Assembly (NCBI RefSeq): GCF_000020525.1
Contig: NC_011026.1
Span: forward strand, 1,222,001 to 1,286,000
Length of the DNA stretch: 64,000 nt
Source of the DNA: Chloroherpeton thalassium ATCC 35110
Lineage (GTDB): Bacteria; Bacteroidota; Chlorobiia; Chlorobiales; Chloroherpetonaceae
Reading direction: 5' to 3'
The stretch's first letter is position 1; each line of letters begins with the position of its first letter. The translations under genes and the position numbers were made by a program. The notes beneath the pieces are model-generated. The model saw only the letters and a list, made by a program, of their open reading frames with translations, did no database searches and was not told the DNA's origin. Positions 20,101 to 29,186 of the stretch are shown here, piece by piece.

Positions 20101-22638
20101 TTTGCTTTTGATTTCGGGCAGCACCTCTGGATTTTTCAGCGCGGTTACGTCGCCAAGATCCTCGTCGTTCATCAAATGTTTAAGGCAACGGCGCATGTAT
20201 TTTCCGCTACGCGTTTCTGGAAACGCACTGACTTCGATATAATCGGATGGTACACTATCCGAACCCACATCTTTTCGAATGAGCTCATTTAAGCGGCGCA
20301 TGTCGTCTTGCATAAGCCGTTTGCCCTGAACAGCCAAAACAAACGCAATCGGCGTGAGGCCTTTTTCGCGATGCGGCCCGCCAACGACAATGACATTGCC
20401 AATCGGGGAATTGAGCGTCTGATTTTTATCCTTTAAAAGCGTGCTTTCGATTTCCTCCGTGCCAATTCGGCGACCCGAGACGTTAATCACATCGTCTGAG
20501 CGGCCATGAAAAGAATACGAGCCGCCAGCATGTTTCATGGCAAAATCGCCTTGTGTGTAGGCTAAAACCGGATTTTTGCCGTCCGACCAGCGCGACCAAT
20601 AGGTTTCGGTGTAGCGCGGAAGGTCGCCGAGCCATTGTTCTTTTTCAAATTTTTCAAGAAACGCTTCATCGTCGCCCCAAATGGTGCGAGCCAGCGAGGG
20701 AAAGGGTTTGGTGATAACCACTTCGCCGCGTTCTTCATTGTCAGCAACGCGATAAATTTCGCGTCCCTCTTTGTCTTTGCCTGTGCTGATCCAAACATCG
20801 CCAAAAACCCAAGGCATGGGATACGTGCGTGCGTCGGGTTTGAGAGGAAAGTGTTTGTTGTCGTAGAAATGCGTCCAAAGAATGCAGCCGTGCTCTGTTG
20901 CCCAATAGGAGTTGATGTAGCGCGGAGTGATAACTTTCATGCCAAATTCTTGCACCACCGGATTGCAGGGTTCAGCGAAAAAAGTGGCCACGCGCAAGCT
21001 TGAAAGATCACACTGCAAGACGTCTTCCAGGTTGAGCGGATTGGCCATCACGTGTTTTAAGAACGTGACGCCCGCTTTGAAAATCGTAACCTGATAGCGA
21101 TCGATGATGCTTGCAAAGCGTCCGGGACTTGGAAAAATCGGTGATCCTTCGGCTACAACGCTGGCGATTCTTGTCAAAAGTGTGGCGCTGATTAAATAAG
21201 ATTGGCCGGCAATCCAGCCCGGATCGGCAATAACATAAGCGGTGTCTTCGCCGCTGCGCGCATCAAAAGCTACTTTCATGGAATGTGCAACGCCAATCGT
21301 GAAACCGCCATGCACATGCACCGCGCCTTTGGGCTTGCCAGTCGAGCCGGATGTGTAAATAAAGAACAATGGAAACTCAGCATCGAGCGGCTCGCACATC
21401 GTGCTTTTATAAATCGCCCAAATAAAGGCTTTGCCTTCCAACGCAAGCAATTCGGCCTGGTTTTTAACCATAAAGCCAGCTTCTTGCGCCCGCTGAAGCA
21501 GTTCCTCAGCCGCCTCTTCGAGCAATTCATGCGACCATTTATCGCGGTCGGCTCGCCAGTGAATCGCTTGGCCGCTGTGCTTCACCACAATCACATGTGC
21601 CACACGCGAGGGCGCGGACACCAAGCCTTTGGCCAGTTCCGTTCGAATTTTGGATTTTTGCTTGATCGATAAATCCGATAATTCGGTGAGCGCGTGTCCA
21701 ACACAGGCCATGACATCGGCGCGCTCGACCGTGCTTTCCAAACAAAGCTTTGAGGTGATTTTTCCTAATATCCTGTTTGAAACCGCATCCTCAGCCTGCA
21801 TGGCTTTAAGGCGTTTGGCGATGAGCTGGGTTGCCGTTTCAAGCGGGATATAGTTGTCAAGTGCTTTGTCGGTGTATTCTTCCTTAAATTTTAGGAGCTG
21901 CGCGTTGCGATAAGCGCCATCGGTGGTAATGATGACTTTCGCGCCTGCATTTTCAAGCCGGTCAGAAAGCGATTTTGCAGAAAACCCACCAAAGATGGCC
22001 GTGTAAATAATGCCGAGTCGCTTGCAGGCTTCGGTGTAGTAGATCTGCTCCAAAATGTTTGGCATGTTTAGGCAAACGCGGTCGCCTTTTTTTAGGCCAA
22101 GTTTTTTGAGCACGAGTGCGCACTTGGCTACTTCATAAAGCAGCTTTTTGCGGGTGATGCGAAAAGAGCTAACCGGACCTCCACGACCATCATTTTTAGT
22201 GGCGTCCCAGCGATCGGACTCAAAGTAGAAAGCCGTTTCCTCGCCGTGTCCTGCCATCACATGCCGGTCGACTTCGTTGAAACAAGCGTTGGTCAGTCCC
22301 TTTTGAAACCAACGGAAAAACGGAGCTTGCGCGTCATCAAAGGTCTTCTTCCAGGGCGTGAACGAAGCTGGATAATTGACCTGAACGGATTCTCCGGTTT
22401 CGGCATCCAAGCCAATCCACTTTTTTTCTTCATCCGAGAAGGTAATCCACGCGTTCAGTTTTTTATCGAACCAATGAATTTCGCGCTTGGCGATATCGCC
22501 ATGAAACTCCTCAAATCGATAGATACAAGCATCTTGCATCTCGATATAGTCCCGATGGTCTCTTATGGGGTTTGTCCGCACGGCGTCTTCCGAATGCGAT
22601 TTTAGCGGGAACTGCCCCGCTCGTTTTTGCTCTGCCAT
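17185..22638 (-). CDS. Trifunctional propionyl-CoA synthase
   Basis: A single 1817-residue chain carrying out three steps of the 3-hydroxypropionate pathway: 3-hydroxypropionate to its CoA ester, dehydration to acryloyl-CoA, and NADPH reduction to propionyl-CoA. Domains in order: acyl-CoA synthetase (residues ~90-860) with YTSGSTGKPKG at 428-438, DVINVSGRRIGTEEIE and the adenylation lysine in TRSGK (Lys813); enoyl-CoA hydratase (~880-1190) with both catalytic glutamates, Glu983 (GGGNEF) and Glu1003 (GQPEI); and an MDR-type enoyl reductase (~1230-1817) with GAATGTGLAA at 1411-1420. The length is close to that of the Chloroflexus enzyme. No other 3-hydroxypropionate-pathway gene lies nearby. 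Confidence 0.92.
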   Translation of the reverse strand: MAEQKRAGQFPLKSHSEDAVRTNPIRDHRDYIEMQDACIYRFEEFHGDIAKREIHWFDKKLNAWITFSDEEKKWIGLDAETGESVQVNYPASFTPWKKTFDDAQAPFFRWFQKGLTNACFNEVDRHVMAGHGEETAFYFESDRWDATKNDGRGGPVSSFRITRKKLLYEVAKCALVLKKLGLKKGDRVCLNMPNILEQIYYTEACKRLGIIYTAIFGGFSAKSLSDRLENAGAKVIITTDGAYRNAQLLKFKEEYTDKALDNYIPLETATQLIAKRLKAMQAEDAVSNRILGKITSKLCLESTVERADVMACVGHALTELSDLSIKQKSKIRTELAKGLVSAPSRVAHVIVVKHSGQAIHWRADRDKWSHELLEEAAEELLQRAQEAGFMVKNQAELLALEGKAFIWAIYKSTMCEPLDAEFPLFFIYTSGSTGKPKGAVHVHGGFTIGVAHSMKVAFDARSGEDTAYVIADPGWIAGQSYLISATLLTRIASVVAEGSPIFPSPGRFASIIDRYQVTIFKAGVTFLKHVMANPLNLEDVLQCDLSSLRVATFFAEPCNPVVQEFGMKVITPRYINSYWATEHGCILWTHFYDNKHFPLKPDARTYPMPWVFGDVWISTGKDKEGREIYRVADNEERGEVVITKPFPSLARTIWGDDEAFLEKFEKEQWLGDLPRYTETYWSRWSDGKNPVLAYTQGDFAMKHAGGSYSFHGRSDDVINVSGRRIGTEEIESTLLKDKNQTLNSPIGNVIVVGGPHREKGLTPIAFVLAVQGKRLMQDDMRRLNELIRKDVGSDSVPSDYIEVSAFPETRSGKYMRRCLKHLMNDEDLGDVTALKNPEVLPEIKSKIADWKRKQAAAASQQIYEAYRYFRIQYASVKSDSFIAIVKFSNPPVNALNERSLDELNTVLDHLARRENVKAVIFTGKGTRSFVAGADVKQLYREMHSLDDALTSLNNAHLAFTKIECMEKPVIAAINGVALGGGNEFALACHYRIAEKKARFGQPEINLRLLPAYGATQRLPRILERYSDRHAAIKKSLEIMLGGRLLSAADAAHIGMIDEVVETDAVTRAVELATNFILEKPGDSKRLKSAVEYRQKVLMQWMAVGSFPDDVAADHEVLRLVHQATLSGRQKAAERIIAAVKDGYEKGLTKGFETEALLFAEAVIAPNEGKAGIKAFLEKKSAPLATRPFLFLSEKEESESLKTGDLLKMDAPFYPSVTKIPKYQYAQAVIRSPITGAPEHGDPEKFEQKVVVPVERPGANEVLLYMLASEVNFNDIWAIVGIPISQFKHVDKDIYITGSGGVGLIVEMGSEVLREGRLKVGDLVSVYPGQSELLSPMIGTDPMYCNFKIQGYETGDGSHQQFMLAQAPQCVLKPQDLSIEAGGSYILTMSTIYRALFCTLQVEEGKSIFIEGAATGTGLAALKIALKNRLHTVGLVSTKERAEFIQAIGAGGTINRMENELSKTFTKVPENPDQWEKWEKAGETLVSEFKEQNQGKLADYVVSHAGELSFPRSFQLLDEGGTLTFFGASSGYHFTFIGKAGLATPDEMLRRIRFRANQSVLTYYGIETEQSCIVDKYGLEIIETLRERGARIVVACNTDAQREFVQSLGFGSAVKHVFSLETLQRTQSAFSWPATMRNLPNPKHNIDDFRDAVREFNDTVFKAFAQEACMPFRTADNAKGNPDVVFERAGQDTLSVSTALARHFTGKVIYAEEMKGRRYSFYAPQVWMRQRKIYMPTANIFGTHMSNAAEVIELNAMIEAGMIEVSEPLVVEFEQLPEAHQEMWENRHRASVYVCNHCLPELGLKSKEELFAAWSVKK

Positions 22639-22946
22639 GTTTTCCTATTCAGACTATTTCGGGGGGAGATTGTATTCCTTAAAATTTAAAAATCAAGCTA
22701 AAAAGCTAAATAAGCAATCGCTAAGACAATCCAAAATGACTCGCAGTCATTTCATAGCCAAAAGCCATAGGCTGCGGTTGAAAAAACGATGAAGCTTTTT
22801 GCGTTGAGGTAAATGATTGCGATTCGGGCAGATTTTTTTGCGAAAGTGATTGGCGAACAAGAATTCATTTGCGGCGCCCATACGGGTAGCCGCACAAAAA
22901 ATATGATGACAGTTGTTTGCGAAGCGAGGGTGCGGGTTGATAAAAT
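22639..22946. other. Spacer upstream of propionyl-CoA synthase
   Basis: About 300 bases between two minus-strand genes. It should hold the promoter of the large gene and the end of the Crp/Fnr transcript. I see no clear terminator, operator or small gene. Confidence 0.35.
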
Positions 22947-23636
22947 TTAACTGAATTTTTGCTTGAACGCTTCAAAATCGGTGATGATGATTTTATTCAT
23001 GTCGCGTTCGATGAGGCCATCGCGTTCGAACATAGACAGCACGCGCGAAATGGTTTCGCGGGACGTGGCTGCATAATTGGCCATTTCCTGTTGGCTGGCA
23101 AAATTATCGATTTCAACGCGTCCGCGCCGCTGGCGACCAACATCGTTGGCAAGTCGCAAAATAACCGAAGCCACTTTGCCAATGGCGTCGGAAAGGGAAA
23201 TGCTTTTAATTTGGTGGTCGGTTTTGCGCAAGCGGCTCACCATTTCGCGAAGCAGCGCAAGGGAAATTTTCGGATTTTTCTCCAAAAGGTCGAGAAAGTC
23301 TTCGGCTGCAATTTTCAGCGCATGAACTTTAGAAATGGCGATCGCATCGGCAGAGCGAACAGCGCCATCCAAAACGGACATTTCTCCAAAAAAATCTCTT
23401 TCGGCTAAAATGGCTAAAATAACTTCTTTATAATCTTCGTTGGTTCGGGAAATTTTAACAAACCCATCCAAAATGATGTAGAGGGCATTACCGAGCTCGC
23501 TTTCAAAAAGAACGACATCATCCTTTTTGTAGGAAAGAAGTTGGCTTCGCTCTATAATGCTTTTTAGCTCATCGTCAGTAAGTGTTTCAAAAATACTGAC
23601 TTCGCCAAGCCTTTGTATAAGTTCTTTTTGTTCCAT
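22947..23636 (-). CDS. Crp/Fnr-family transcription regulator
   Basis: A 229-residue regulator: N-terminal cyclic-nucleotide-binding fold with GNALYIILDGFVKISR and the phosphate-binding cassette FGEMSVLDGAVRSADA (including the Crp-like Glu and Arg-Ser), then a helix-turn-helix FASQQEMANYAATSRETISRVL. There is no N-terminal cysteine set, so it is not an Fnr-type oxygen sensor; the cassette looks able to hold cAMP or a relative. Upstream of the propionyl-CoA synthase gene on the same strand, 300 bases away; whether it controls it is not shown by the sequence. Confidence 0.88.
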   Translation of the reverse strand: MEQKELIQRLGEVSIFETLTDDELKSIIERSQLLSYKKDDVVLFESELGNALYIILDGFVKISRTNEDYKEVILAILAERDFFGEMSVLDGAVRSADAIAISKVHALKIAAEDFLDLLEKNPKISLALLREMVSRLRKTDHQIKSISLSDAIGKVASVILRLANDVGRQRRGRVEIDNFASQQEMANYAATSRETISRVLSMFERDGLIERDMNKIIITDFEAFKQKFS

Positions 23637-23918
23637 GTGTTACGCATTTTGTTAATGGATTTAAATATAGAAATTTTTCATAAACCATTTGCCGTAAAAG
23701 TAAATCCTTAGAATGATTCCCTTTGGGGTTGGGCAAGTGCGGCAGGCCACAGAAAAAAGCCGCATTGCTTAAAAAAGGATGTTGCAGCCAAGATTTGTTA
23801 GATAGAAAGAAAACTTCAGCTTATTGCCGTTCAACAGGCGTTTAAAAATTGTAAAAAATATGAAATAGCTGTATCTTGAAAACTCGTATTTTTTAAACAA
23901 AACAAATGACTTACAGCC

Positions 23919-25214
23919 TTGGAAAGCAAATTTAAGCAGCTCAGCGATACCGAACAGGAGTTAGAGATTAGTTTTTCCCCTGATGAGTTTCAGCCCGAAT
24001 TGGATAAGCAATATAAACTGGCGCAAGCTAAAGCGCATTTGAAGGGATTTCGTAAGGGAAAAGCCCCGCTACAAATGATCAAGAAAATGCTTGGTAGAGA
24101 CATTCAGTATCAAGTTGTCGAAGAGCTTGCGGGGAAAAATTTTGAGAGCGTTGCCAAAGAGAACGACTTGAAATTGGTGGGTCAGGCCAAAATTCGCCAC
24201 TATGAACTTGCAGAAAATGAAAAGCTATCCATTTACCTCATCTATGAAGTTCATCCTGCGTTCGAATTAAAGCCGTTTAACGAGTACGAGTTCAAGAAAG
24301 CGGAATATCAAGTTTCGGATGAAACGGTTGAAAAAGAGCTGAAAAAGCTGCTTCAAAGCAAAGGAAATATGGTGGCGGTTGAAGGCGCTGCTGCCCCGAC
24401 TGACATTGTGATCGGCGATGTGCAAAAGCTGGATGCTGATGGCACTGCAATTGTTGGCGAACGTCAGGAAAATCAGTCTTTCCGCCTTGAGTATATGAAG
24501 GATGACTCGCCGTTTTTCACGGCCTTAAATGGTGTGAATAAAGGGGAAGAGCGTCGCGTGGAAGTTGAAGTGAAAGAAGAAGATGTTCCAGAAGAAAATA
24601 AAAAGCAGACATTTTTAATTTCGGTCAAGGAAATCAAGCGCATGGAGCTTCCAGAGCTGACCGATGAACTTGTTAAAGAACTTTCTCGCGGTAAAAATGA
24701 AACCGTGCAGGATTTCCGTGACGAGCTTCGCAAACAAATCGAAGCTTATTTTACAAACAAGTCGGAAGAAGACTTGATGGAAAGCGTCGCTCAAAAGTTC
24801 CTTGAGGAAAATGTGTTTACCGCGCCCAGCTCGCTTATAAAGATGTATGAAGACATGCTGCTCGATAATGCCAAACGCCAAATCGGTGGTGCGTTTCCTC
24901 CTGGATTTGACGAGACTTATTATCGTGCCGAAATTCGTCCGAATGCTGAAAAGCACGCGCGCTGGATGCTCATCAGAAATAAAATTGCGGAATTAAATGG
25001 TATTGAGGTTTCTGATGACGACATTAAAGCTTTGGCTGAAAAAGAAGCCAAACTCACTGGCGCAGAAGCGACCGAAGAGTTCGTAAATACTTATTTCTCT
25101 GAGCAGTATAAACCGTATGTGATCGACACGCTCTTGAGAGACAAAATTTATGAGTTCATCAAGGCGAACACAAAAATCGAAGTGGAGTCCAAATTGCCTG
25201 AAGCGGCTGTTTAA
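23919..25214 (+). CDS. tig: Trigger factor, ribosome-associated chaperone
   Basis: Binds at the ribosome exit tunnel and folds nascent chains. The 431-residue protein has the ribosome-binding signature LKGFRKGKAPLQMIKKMLG (residues ~40-60), a peptidyl-prolyl isomerase domain, and a helical C-terminal domain with the usual length. The start is TTG at 23919 (MESKFKQLSDTEQELEISF); a nearby ATG at 23906 is out of frame and soon stops. A normal ribosome site is not evident. Followed by a terminator. Confidence 0.93.
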   Translation: MESKFKQLSDTEQELEISFSPDEFQPELDKQYKLAQAKAHLKGFRKGKAPLQMIKKMLGRDIQYQVVEELAGKNFESVAKENDLKLVGQAKIRHYELAENEKLSIYLIYEVHPAFELKPFNEYEFKKAEYQVSDETVEKELKKLLQSKGNMVAVEGAAAPTDIVIGDVQKLDADGTAIVGERQENQSFRLEYMKDDSPFFTALNGVNKGEERRVEVEVKEEDVPEENKKQTFLISVKEIKRMELPELTDELVKELSRGKNETVQDFRDELRKQIEAYFTNKSEEDLMESVAQKFLEENVFTAPSSLIKMYEDMLLDNAKRQIGGAFPPGFDETYYRAEIRPNAEKHARWMLIRNKIAELNGIEVSDDDIKALAEKEAKLTGAEATEEFVNTYFSEQYKPYVIDTLLRDKIYEFIKANTKIEVESKLPEAAV

Positions 25215-25316
25215 AAGCGGGGCGTTGCGCTTTCGCGAAAACAGATTCAGAAAAAGTGGTTTTGGGGTGCTCGTCATCGGGTTTTGATTTTCAAGATAAA
25301 CTTCACAGATTTGCAA

Positions 25317-25345
25317 GCGTCCGGTAGTTGCCGGGCGCTTTTTTT
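25317..25345 (+). terminator. Intrinsic terminator after tig
   Basis: GCGTCCGG pairs with CCGGGCGC (one G-U pair) across a 6-base loop, followed by a run of seven T. Confidence 0.9.
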
Positions 25346-25377
25346 ATTGGTCGCTCCCGACATGAACGAGAATTGTT

Positions 25378-26397
25378 ATGAAAAACGCCGTTCCTAAATT
25401 TTTTTCCCTTCTCACAGTAATTTTGATTTCTTTTTCCCAGTTGACAAATGCGCAAGCCGTTCTTGGAAAATATGCCGGTGAATTTTTAACGCTTGGCGCC
25501 GGCGGACGCTATCTTGGCATGGGCGGTGCGGCGGTGGCGCTTTCGCAAGATGTCACGGCGGGGTATTGGAATCCATCGGGGCTGTTTTATATCGACTATC
25601 CTCAAGTTGCTTTCATGCACGTGGAAAGCTTTGGTAGCGTGGTCAATTATGATTACGCCAGCGTGGCGTTTCCATTTATGAGCAACAAAAGCTTGGGCAT
25701 TAGCGTAATTCGCGTCGCCGTTTCCAGCATTCCCGATACGCGCGCCGCTTGGGACTCGGAGGCTGAAGCACTTCGCACAAATGCCGATGAGCTAATCACT
25801 TATTTTGATGCAGCCGACTATGCGTTTATTTTTTCCTATGCTGCGAAAAGTTCTTATCAAATGGCGTATGGCATCAGTGCGAAAATTTTGCATCGCAACA
25901 TCGGTAGTATTGCAACGGCTTGGGGCGTTGGTTTCGACATCGGTTGTCAATACACCTTTTCAAATGGCGTTCAGCTTGGCGCGTCGGTGCAAGATGTGAC
26001 CACTACATTTTTAGCGTGGGACACGGGCGAAAATGAACTCATTGCGCCAACGCTTAAGCTTGGCAGCGCTTATGCTTTTGGATTCCTTTTTGGAAAAATT
26101 TCGCTCGCTATGGATTCGGACGTGCGCTTTGAAGGACGCAAAAAGTCGGCAACTTTTTCACTTGGGCAAGCAAGCTTTGATTTTCATGCTGGCGTGGAAT
26201 ATGCGTATCGCGATGTCGTGGCCTTGCGCGGCGGTGTGGACGATATTGGCCGCCCGACACTTGGCGCCGGACTGAAAATTTCTAAGCTCAATATCGATTA
26301 TGGACTTGCTTTATATAATCAAACCGATGAGCCTGGCAACACGCACCGAATTTCCCTACAAATCGAACTGCATCAAGAAAATTTTAAGCGAAACTAA
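25378..26397 (+). CDS. PorV/PorQ-family outer-membrane beta-barrel protein
   Basis: A 339-residue protein with a signal peptide (about residues 1-26, ending in TNAQA) and a beta-barrel body. The N-terminal pattern TLGAGGRYLGMGGAAVALSQDVTAGYWNPSGL is the hallmark of the PorV/PorQ (FadL-like, UPF0164) family of Bacteroidota/Chlorobiota. In type IX secretion PorV shuttles cargo; other members are of unknown role, and no other T9SS gene is in the window. So the family call is firm, and the function is not. Confidence 0.8.
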   Translation: MKNAVPKFFSLLTVILISFSQLTNAQAVLGKYAGEFLTLGAGGRYLGMGGAAVALSQDVTAGYWNPSGLFYIDYPQVAFMHVESFGSVVNYDYASVAFPFMSNKSLGISVIRVAVSSIPDTRAAWDSEAEALRTNADELITYFDAADYAFIFSYAAKSSYQMAYGISAKILHRNIGSIATAWGVGFDIGCQYTFSNGVQLGASVQDVTTTFLAWDTGENELIAPTLKLGSAYAFGFLFGKISLAMDSDVRFEGRKKSATFSLGQASFDFHAGVEYAYRDVVALRGGVDDIGRPTLGAGLKISKLNIDYGLALYNQTDEPGNTHRISLQIELHQENFKRN

Positions 26398-26490
26398 TTC
26401 CTAGCTCAGCATCTCCGAAAAAGCGTCTTTCTTGTCGATGCTTAAAAGCCAGGTAGCAGCATGCTCGCTCGCGTACGTATTTCGAAAAGT

Positions 26491-27558
26491 TTAGTGATTT
26501 CCAGGAGGTTCGGCAAAGCGCGTGGCTAAATGATGAAGGGTTTTGGTGGCAATTTCAGGATTGATTTCATAGCCAAAGCTATTTCGGCGCAAATCGGCGG
26601 CGGCGCAGAGCGTGGTTCCTGAACCGACAAACGGATCAAGGATGCGCTCGCCAACGTAACTAAATGCTTTAATAATTCGCATGGGCAATTCGTATGGAAA
26701 GGGCGCAACATGCGAGCGGTTGTTGCCGCTGCCTTCCGGCGCCATCACCCACACATCGCTTTTTTTGATGCTGAGCCAAAATTCCTTATCCAGCTTGGAT
26801 GCTTCTCGTTGGTCTTTGGTGACGTGGGCATATTTTCTCGCGCCGCGCCGCTCGGGTTTGTCAAATTCGAGGATAAACTCGTGCATGTTGTTAATTAAAA
26901 TGCCGCCCGGGTAAGGATACGTGCCGAAATGCGCACGAACCGCGTTTGTTTTGTGCCAAACGATATCGCGCTTAAACGTGAAGCCAATGGCCTCGCATAC
27001 ATCGATGGTGCGTCCAACCAAGTTCAGCGTTCGATATTTTCCATCTTCGAGGCTGATCGGCAAATTCATAATGTTGATAAAGGCTTTTCGCCCGGGTTGC
27101 AAAACGCGAAAAACTTCCTGCCAAACGTGGCCAATTTTTGAAAACCAATCGTCGATGTCGTGAATGTCGCCCAAGTCACCCGAAATGGGTTCGGCGGCGT
27201 AAAGCTTCGCGTTGAAATACGGCGGCGAAGTAACCATCAAGTGGATGCTGTCGTCTGCCAGTTCCTCGAGCGAGGACGAATCTTTGTTGAAAAGCTCGAT
27301 AAACACCTCATCAACCGTGATTTTGGATCGACTCAGCGAAGCAGGTTGTGGGCGATGCGCAAGTGATGCGCGACTGGCATAATCTTTTAAATCGGAAAGC
27401 GAAAAGCGCATTTGGCCGCTGGTCGCCATGCGCGCGTTGATTTCATTTGCGTTTGCCAAACGGTGGAGCTCAGAAACGGAGATGTTCAAATATTGTGCAG
27501 CTTCAGTAGCAGAAAGGTAACTACGATTGCGATACTGGCCAATGCTCACGAAATGCAA
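26491..27558 (-). CDS. Orphan DNA methyltransferase with N-terminal HTH
   Basis: A 355-residue beta-class amino-methyltransferase. Motif IV is TSPPY (residues 110-114) and motif I, near residue 317, is DPFVGSGTT; SPPY is commonest in N4-cytosine enzymes but also occurs in N6-adenine ones, so the base is not settled. The first ~65 residues form a MerR/excisionase-type helix-turn-helix (YLSATEAAQYLNISVSELHRLA to RFSLSDLKDY). No endonuclease gene is adjacent, so it looks solitary. The fused HTH could help it find sites or regulate it. Confidence 0.85.
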   Translation of the reverse strand: MHFVSIGQYRNRSYLSATEAAQYLNISVSELHRLANANEINARMATSGQMRFSLSDLKDYASRASLAHRPQPASLSRSKITVDEVFIELFNKDSSSLEELADDSIHLMVTSPPYFNAKLYAAEPISGDLGDIHDIDDWFSKIGHVWQEVFRVLQPGRKAFINIMNLPISLEDGKYRTLNLVGRTIDVCEAIGFTFKRDIVWHKTNAVRAHFGTYPYPGGILINNMHEFILEFDKPERRGARKYAHVTKDQREASKLDKEFWLSIKKSDVWVMAPEGSGNNRSHVAPFPYELPMRIIKAFSYVGERILDPFVGSGTTLCAAADLRRNSFGYEINPEIATKTLHHLATRFAEPPGNH

Positions 27559-27757
27559 ATTAACTGATTAAAAAGGAATCTAAATGAATATAATCCAAAC
27601 GGAGCTTTTAAAATAATCATTAAAAAACTTTAGCCAGCCAGGTGGCAACGCAACCGTTTTTCTCCGATGCGAAAGCTTGTTAGGCTTGTTTTTCAAAGTT
27701 GGTTTGTGTTTTTTTGCAAACCATTTTATAGAAACTTGTTATTAAATCACGGAAAAG

Positions 27758-29029
27758 ATGAACCTTTATGCGCTCGTAATTGCCGTCACATTAATTTTTT
27801 CATACATCCTAAAGCTTGTGGCCGAGTATTTGAATTTAAGCGCGTTGCAAAAAACGCTGCCGAAGGAATTTGAAGGCGTTTATGATGCCGAGTCGTATGC
27901 CAAGTCGCAGGAATATTTGCGTGTGAAAACGCGCTTTAGCCTTTTAACCGAAACCATTGATTTGGTCATCCTTTTTCTTTTTTGGTTTTTGGGCGGCTTT
28001 GAGTTTTTGGATTCATTTGTCAGAAGCTTCGGCTACGGCTCGATTCCCACCGGCCTTTTGTTCATCAGTATTTTAATGGCGGCGCAAGGCCTGTTGAATT
28101 TGCCGTTTGAATTGTATTCCACTTTCGTCATCGAAGAGCGATTTGGTTTTAACAAAACCACGCTCGCCACGTTTTTTGCCGATCATTTCAAAGGGCTGGC
28201 GCTGGGCGCATTGCTGGGCGCGCCGCTTTTGGCCGGCATTTTATGGTTTTTTGAAAATGCGGGGCCGCTGGCGTGGCTTTGGTGTTGGCTTTGCCTCACG
28301 GGCGTTACCATTTTGCTCCAATATCTGGCGCCGAGCGTCATCATGCCGCTTTTCAACAAATTCACGCCACTCGAAGATGGCGACCTGAAACGCGCGATTT
28401 TAAATTATGCCGAGTCCGTGAAATTTCCCTTGACCGGCATTTATGTTATCGACGGCTCAAAGCGCTCGACCAAAGCGAACGCCTTTTTCACCGGATTCGG
28501 CAAAAACAAACGCATTGCGCTTTACGACACGCTCATCGAGAACAACACCGTGCCGGAGCTCGTGGCGGTGCTTGCGCACGAAATCGGGCATTACAAGAAA
28601 AAACACATCTTGCAAAGCTTGGTGATCGGCACGCTGCACACCGGTTTGCTTTTCTATCTGCTTTCGCTGTTTCTAACCAATCAAGCGCTTTTCGATGCGT
28701 TTTTTGTGACGAACCTATCGGTTTATGCCGGATTGATTTTCTTCGGACTGCTGTATTCGCCGGTTGAGCTGTTGCTCTCGATTTTCATGCAAATTTTTTC
28801 GCGGAAAAATGAATTTGAAGCCGATCGGTTTGCTACTGAAACTTACGGCGACGGCGAGGCAATGGTCGGTGCACTCAAAAAGCTTTCGGTCAATAACTTG
28901 TCGAACTTGACGCCGCACCCATTTTATATTTTCCTGAATTATTCGCATCCGCCGGTGTTGGAACGCGTTCAAGCGATTCGCAAGGTGGCCGGGGGCATGT
29001 GCCAAGTCCAGAACGCATCGGTTGGATGA
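27758..29029 (+). CDS. M48 (Ste24/CAAX-type) membrane zinc protease
   Basis: A 423-residue polytopic membrane protease. The zinc motif HEIGH lies at residues 274-278, and the third ligand is in NEFEADRFA downstream, with the fold surrounding it as in Ste24/HtpX-like proteases. About six membrane segments precede it (for example DLVILFLFWFLGGF and LLGAPLLAGILWFF). Ste24 trims prenylated peptides in eukaryotes; bacterial homologues are poorly known. Start ATG at 27758 follows GGAAAAG. Confidence 0.88.
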   Translation: MNLYALVIAVTLIFSYILKLVAEYLNLSALQKTLPKEFEGVYDAESYAKSQEYLRVKTRFSLLTETIDLVILFLFWFLGGFEFLDSFVRSFGYGSIPTGLLFISILMAAQGLLNLPFELYSTFVIEERFGFNKTTLATFFADHFKGLALGALLGAPLLAGILWFFENAGPLAWLWCWLCLTGVTILLQYLAPSVIMPLFNKFTPLEDGDLKRAILNYAESVKFPLTGIYVIDGSKRSTKANAFFTGFGKNKRIALYDTLIENNTVPELVAVLAHEIGHYKKKHILQSLVIGTLHTGLLFYLLSLFLTNQALFDAFFVTNLSVYAGLIFFGLLYSPVELLLSIFMQIFSRKNEFEADRFATETYGDGEAMVGALKKLSVNNLSNLTPHPFYIFLNYSHPPVLERVQAIRKVAGGMCQVQNASVG

Positions 29030-29186
29030 CGCGCGGCAGTAAAAATATGGCGTGCCAGGCTGATTTTGCGGAGCAAGGCGCGCAGGTTTTCCCTGAAAAA
29101 TCTTTCCTGAAAATGGCCGCGCCATTTCGGAAGTCCTTATATTCGCACTTTCATGAGTAACCGCAGTTGAACTTATCAAAAAATCA

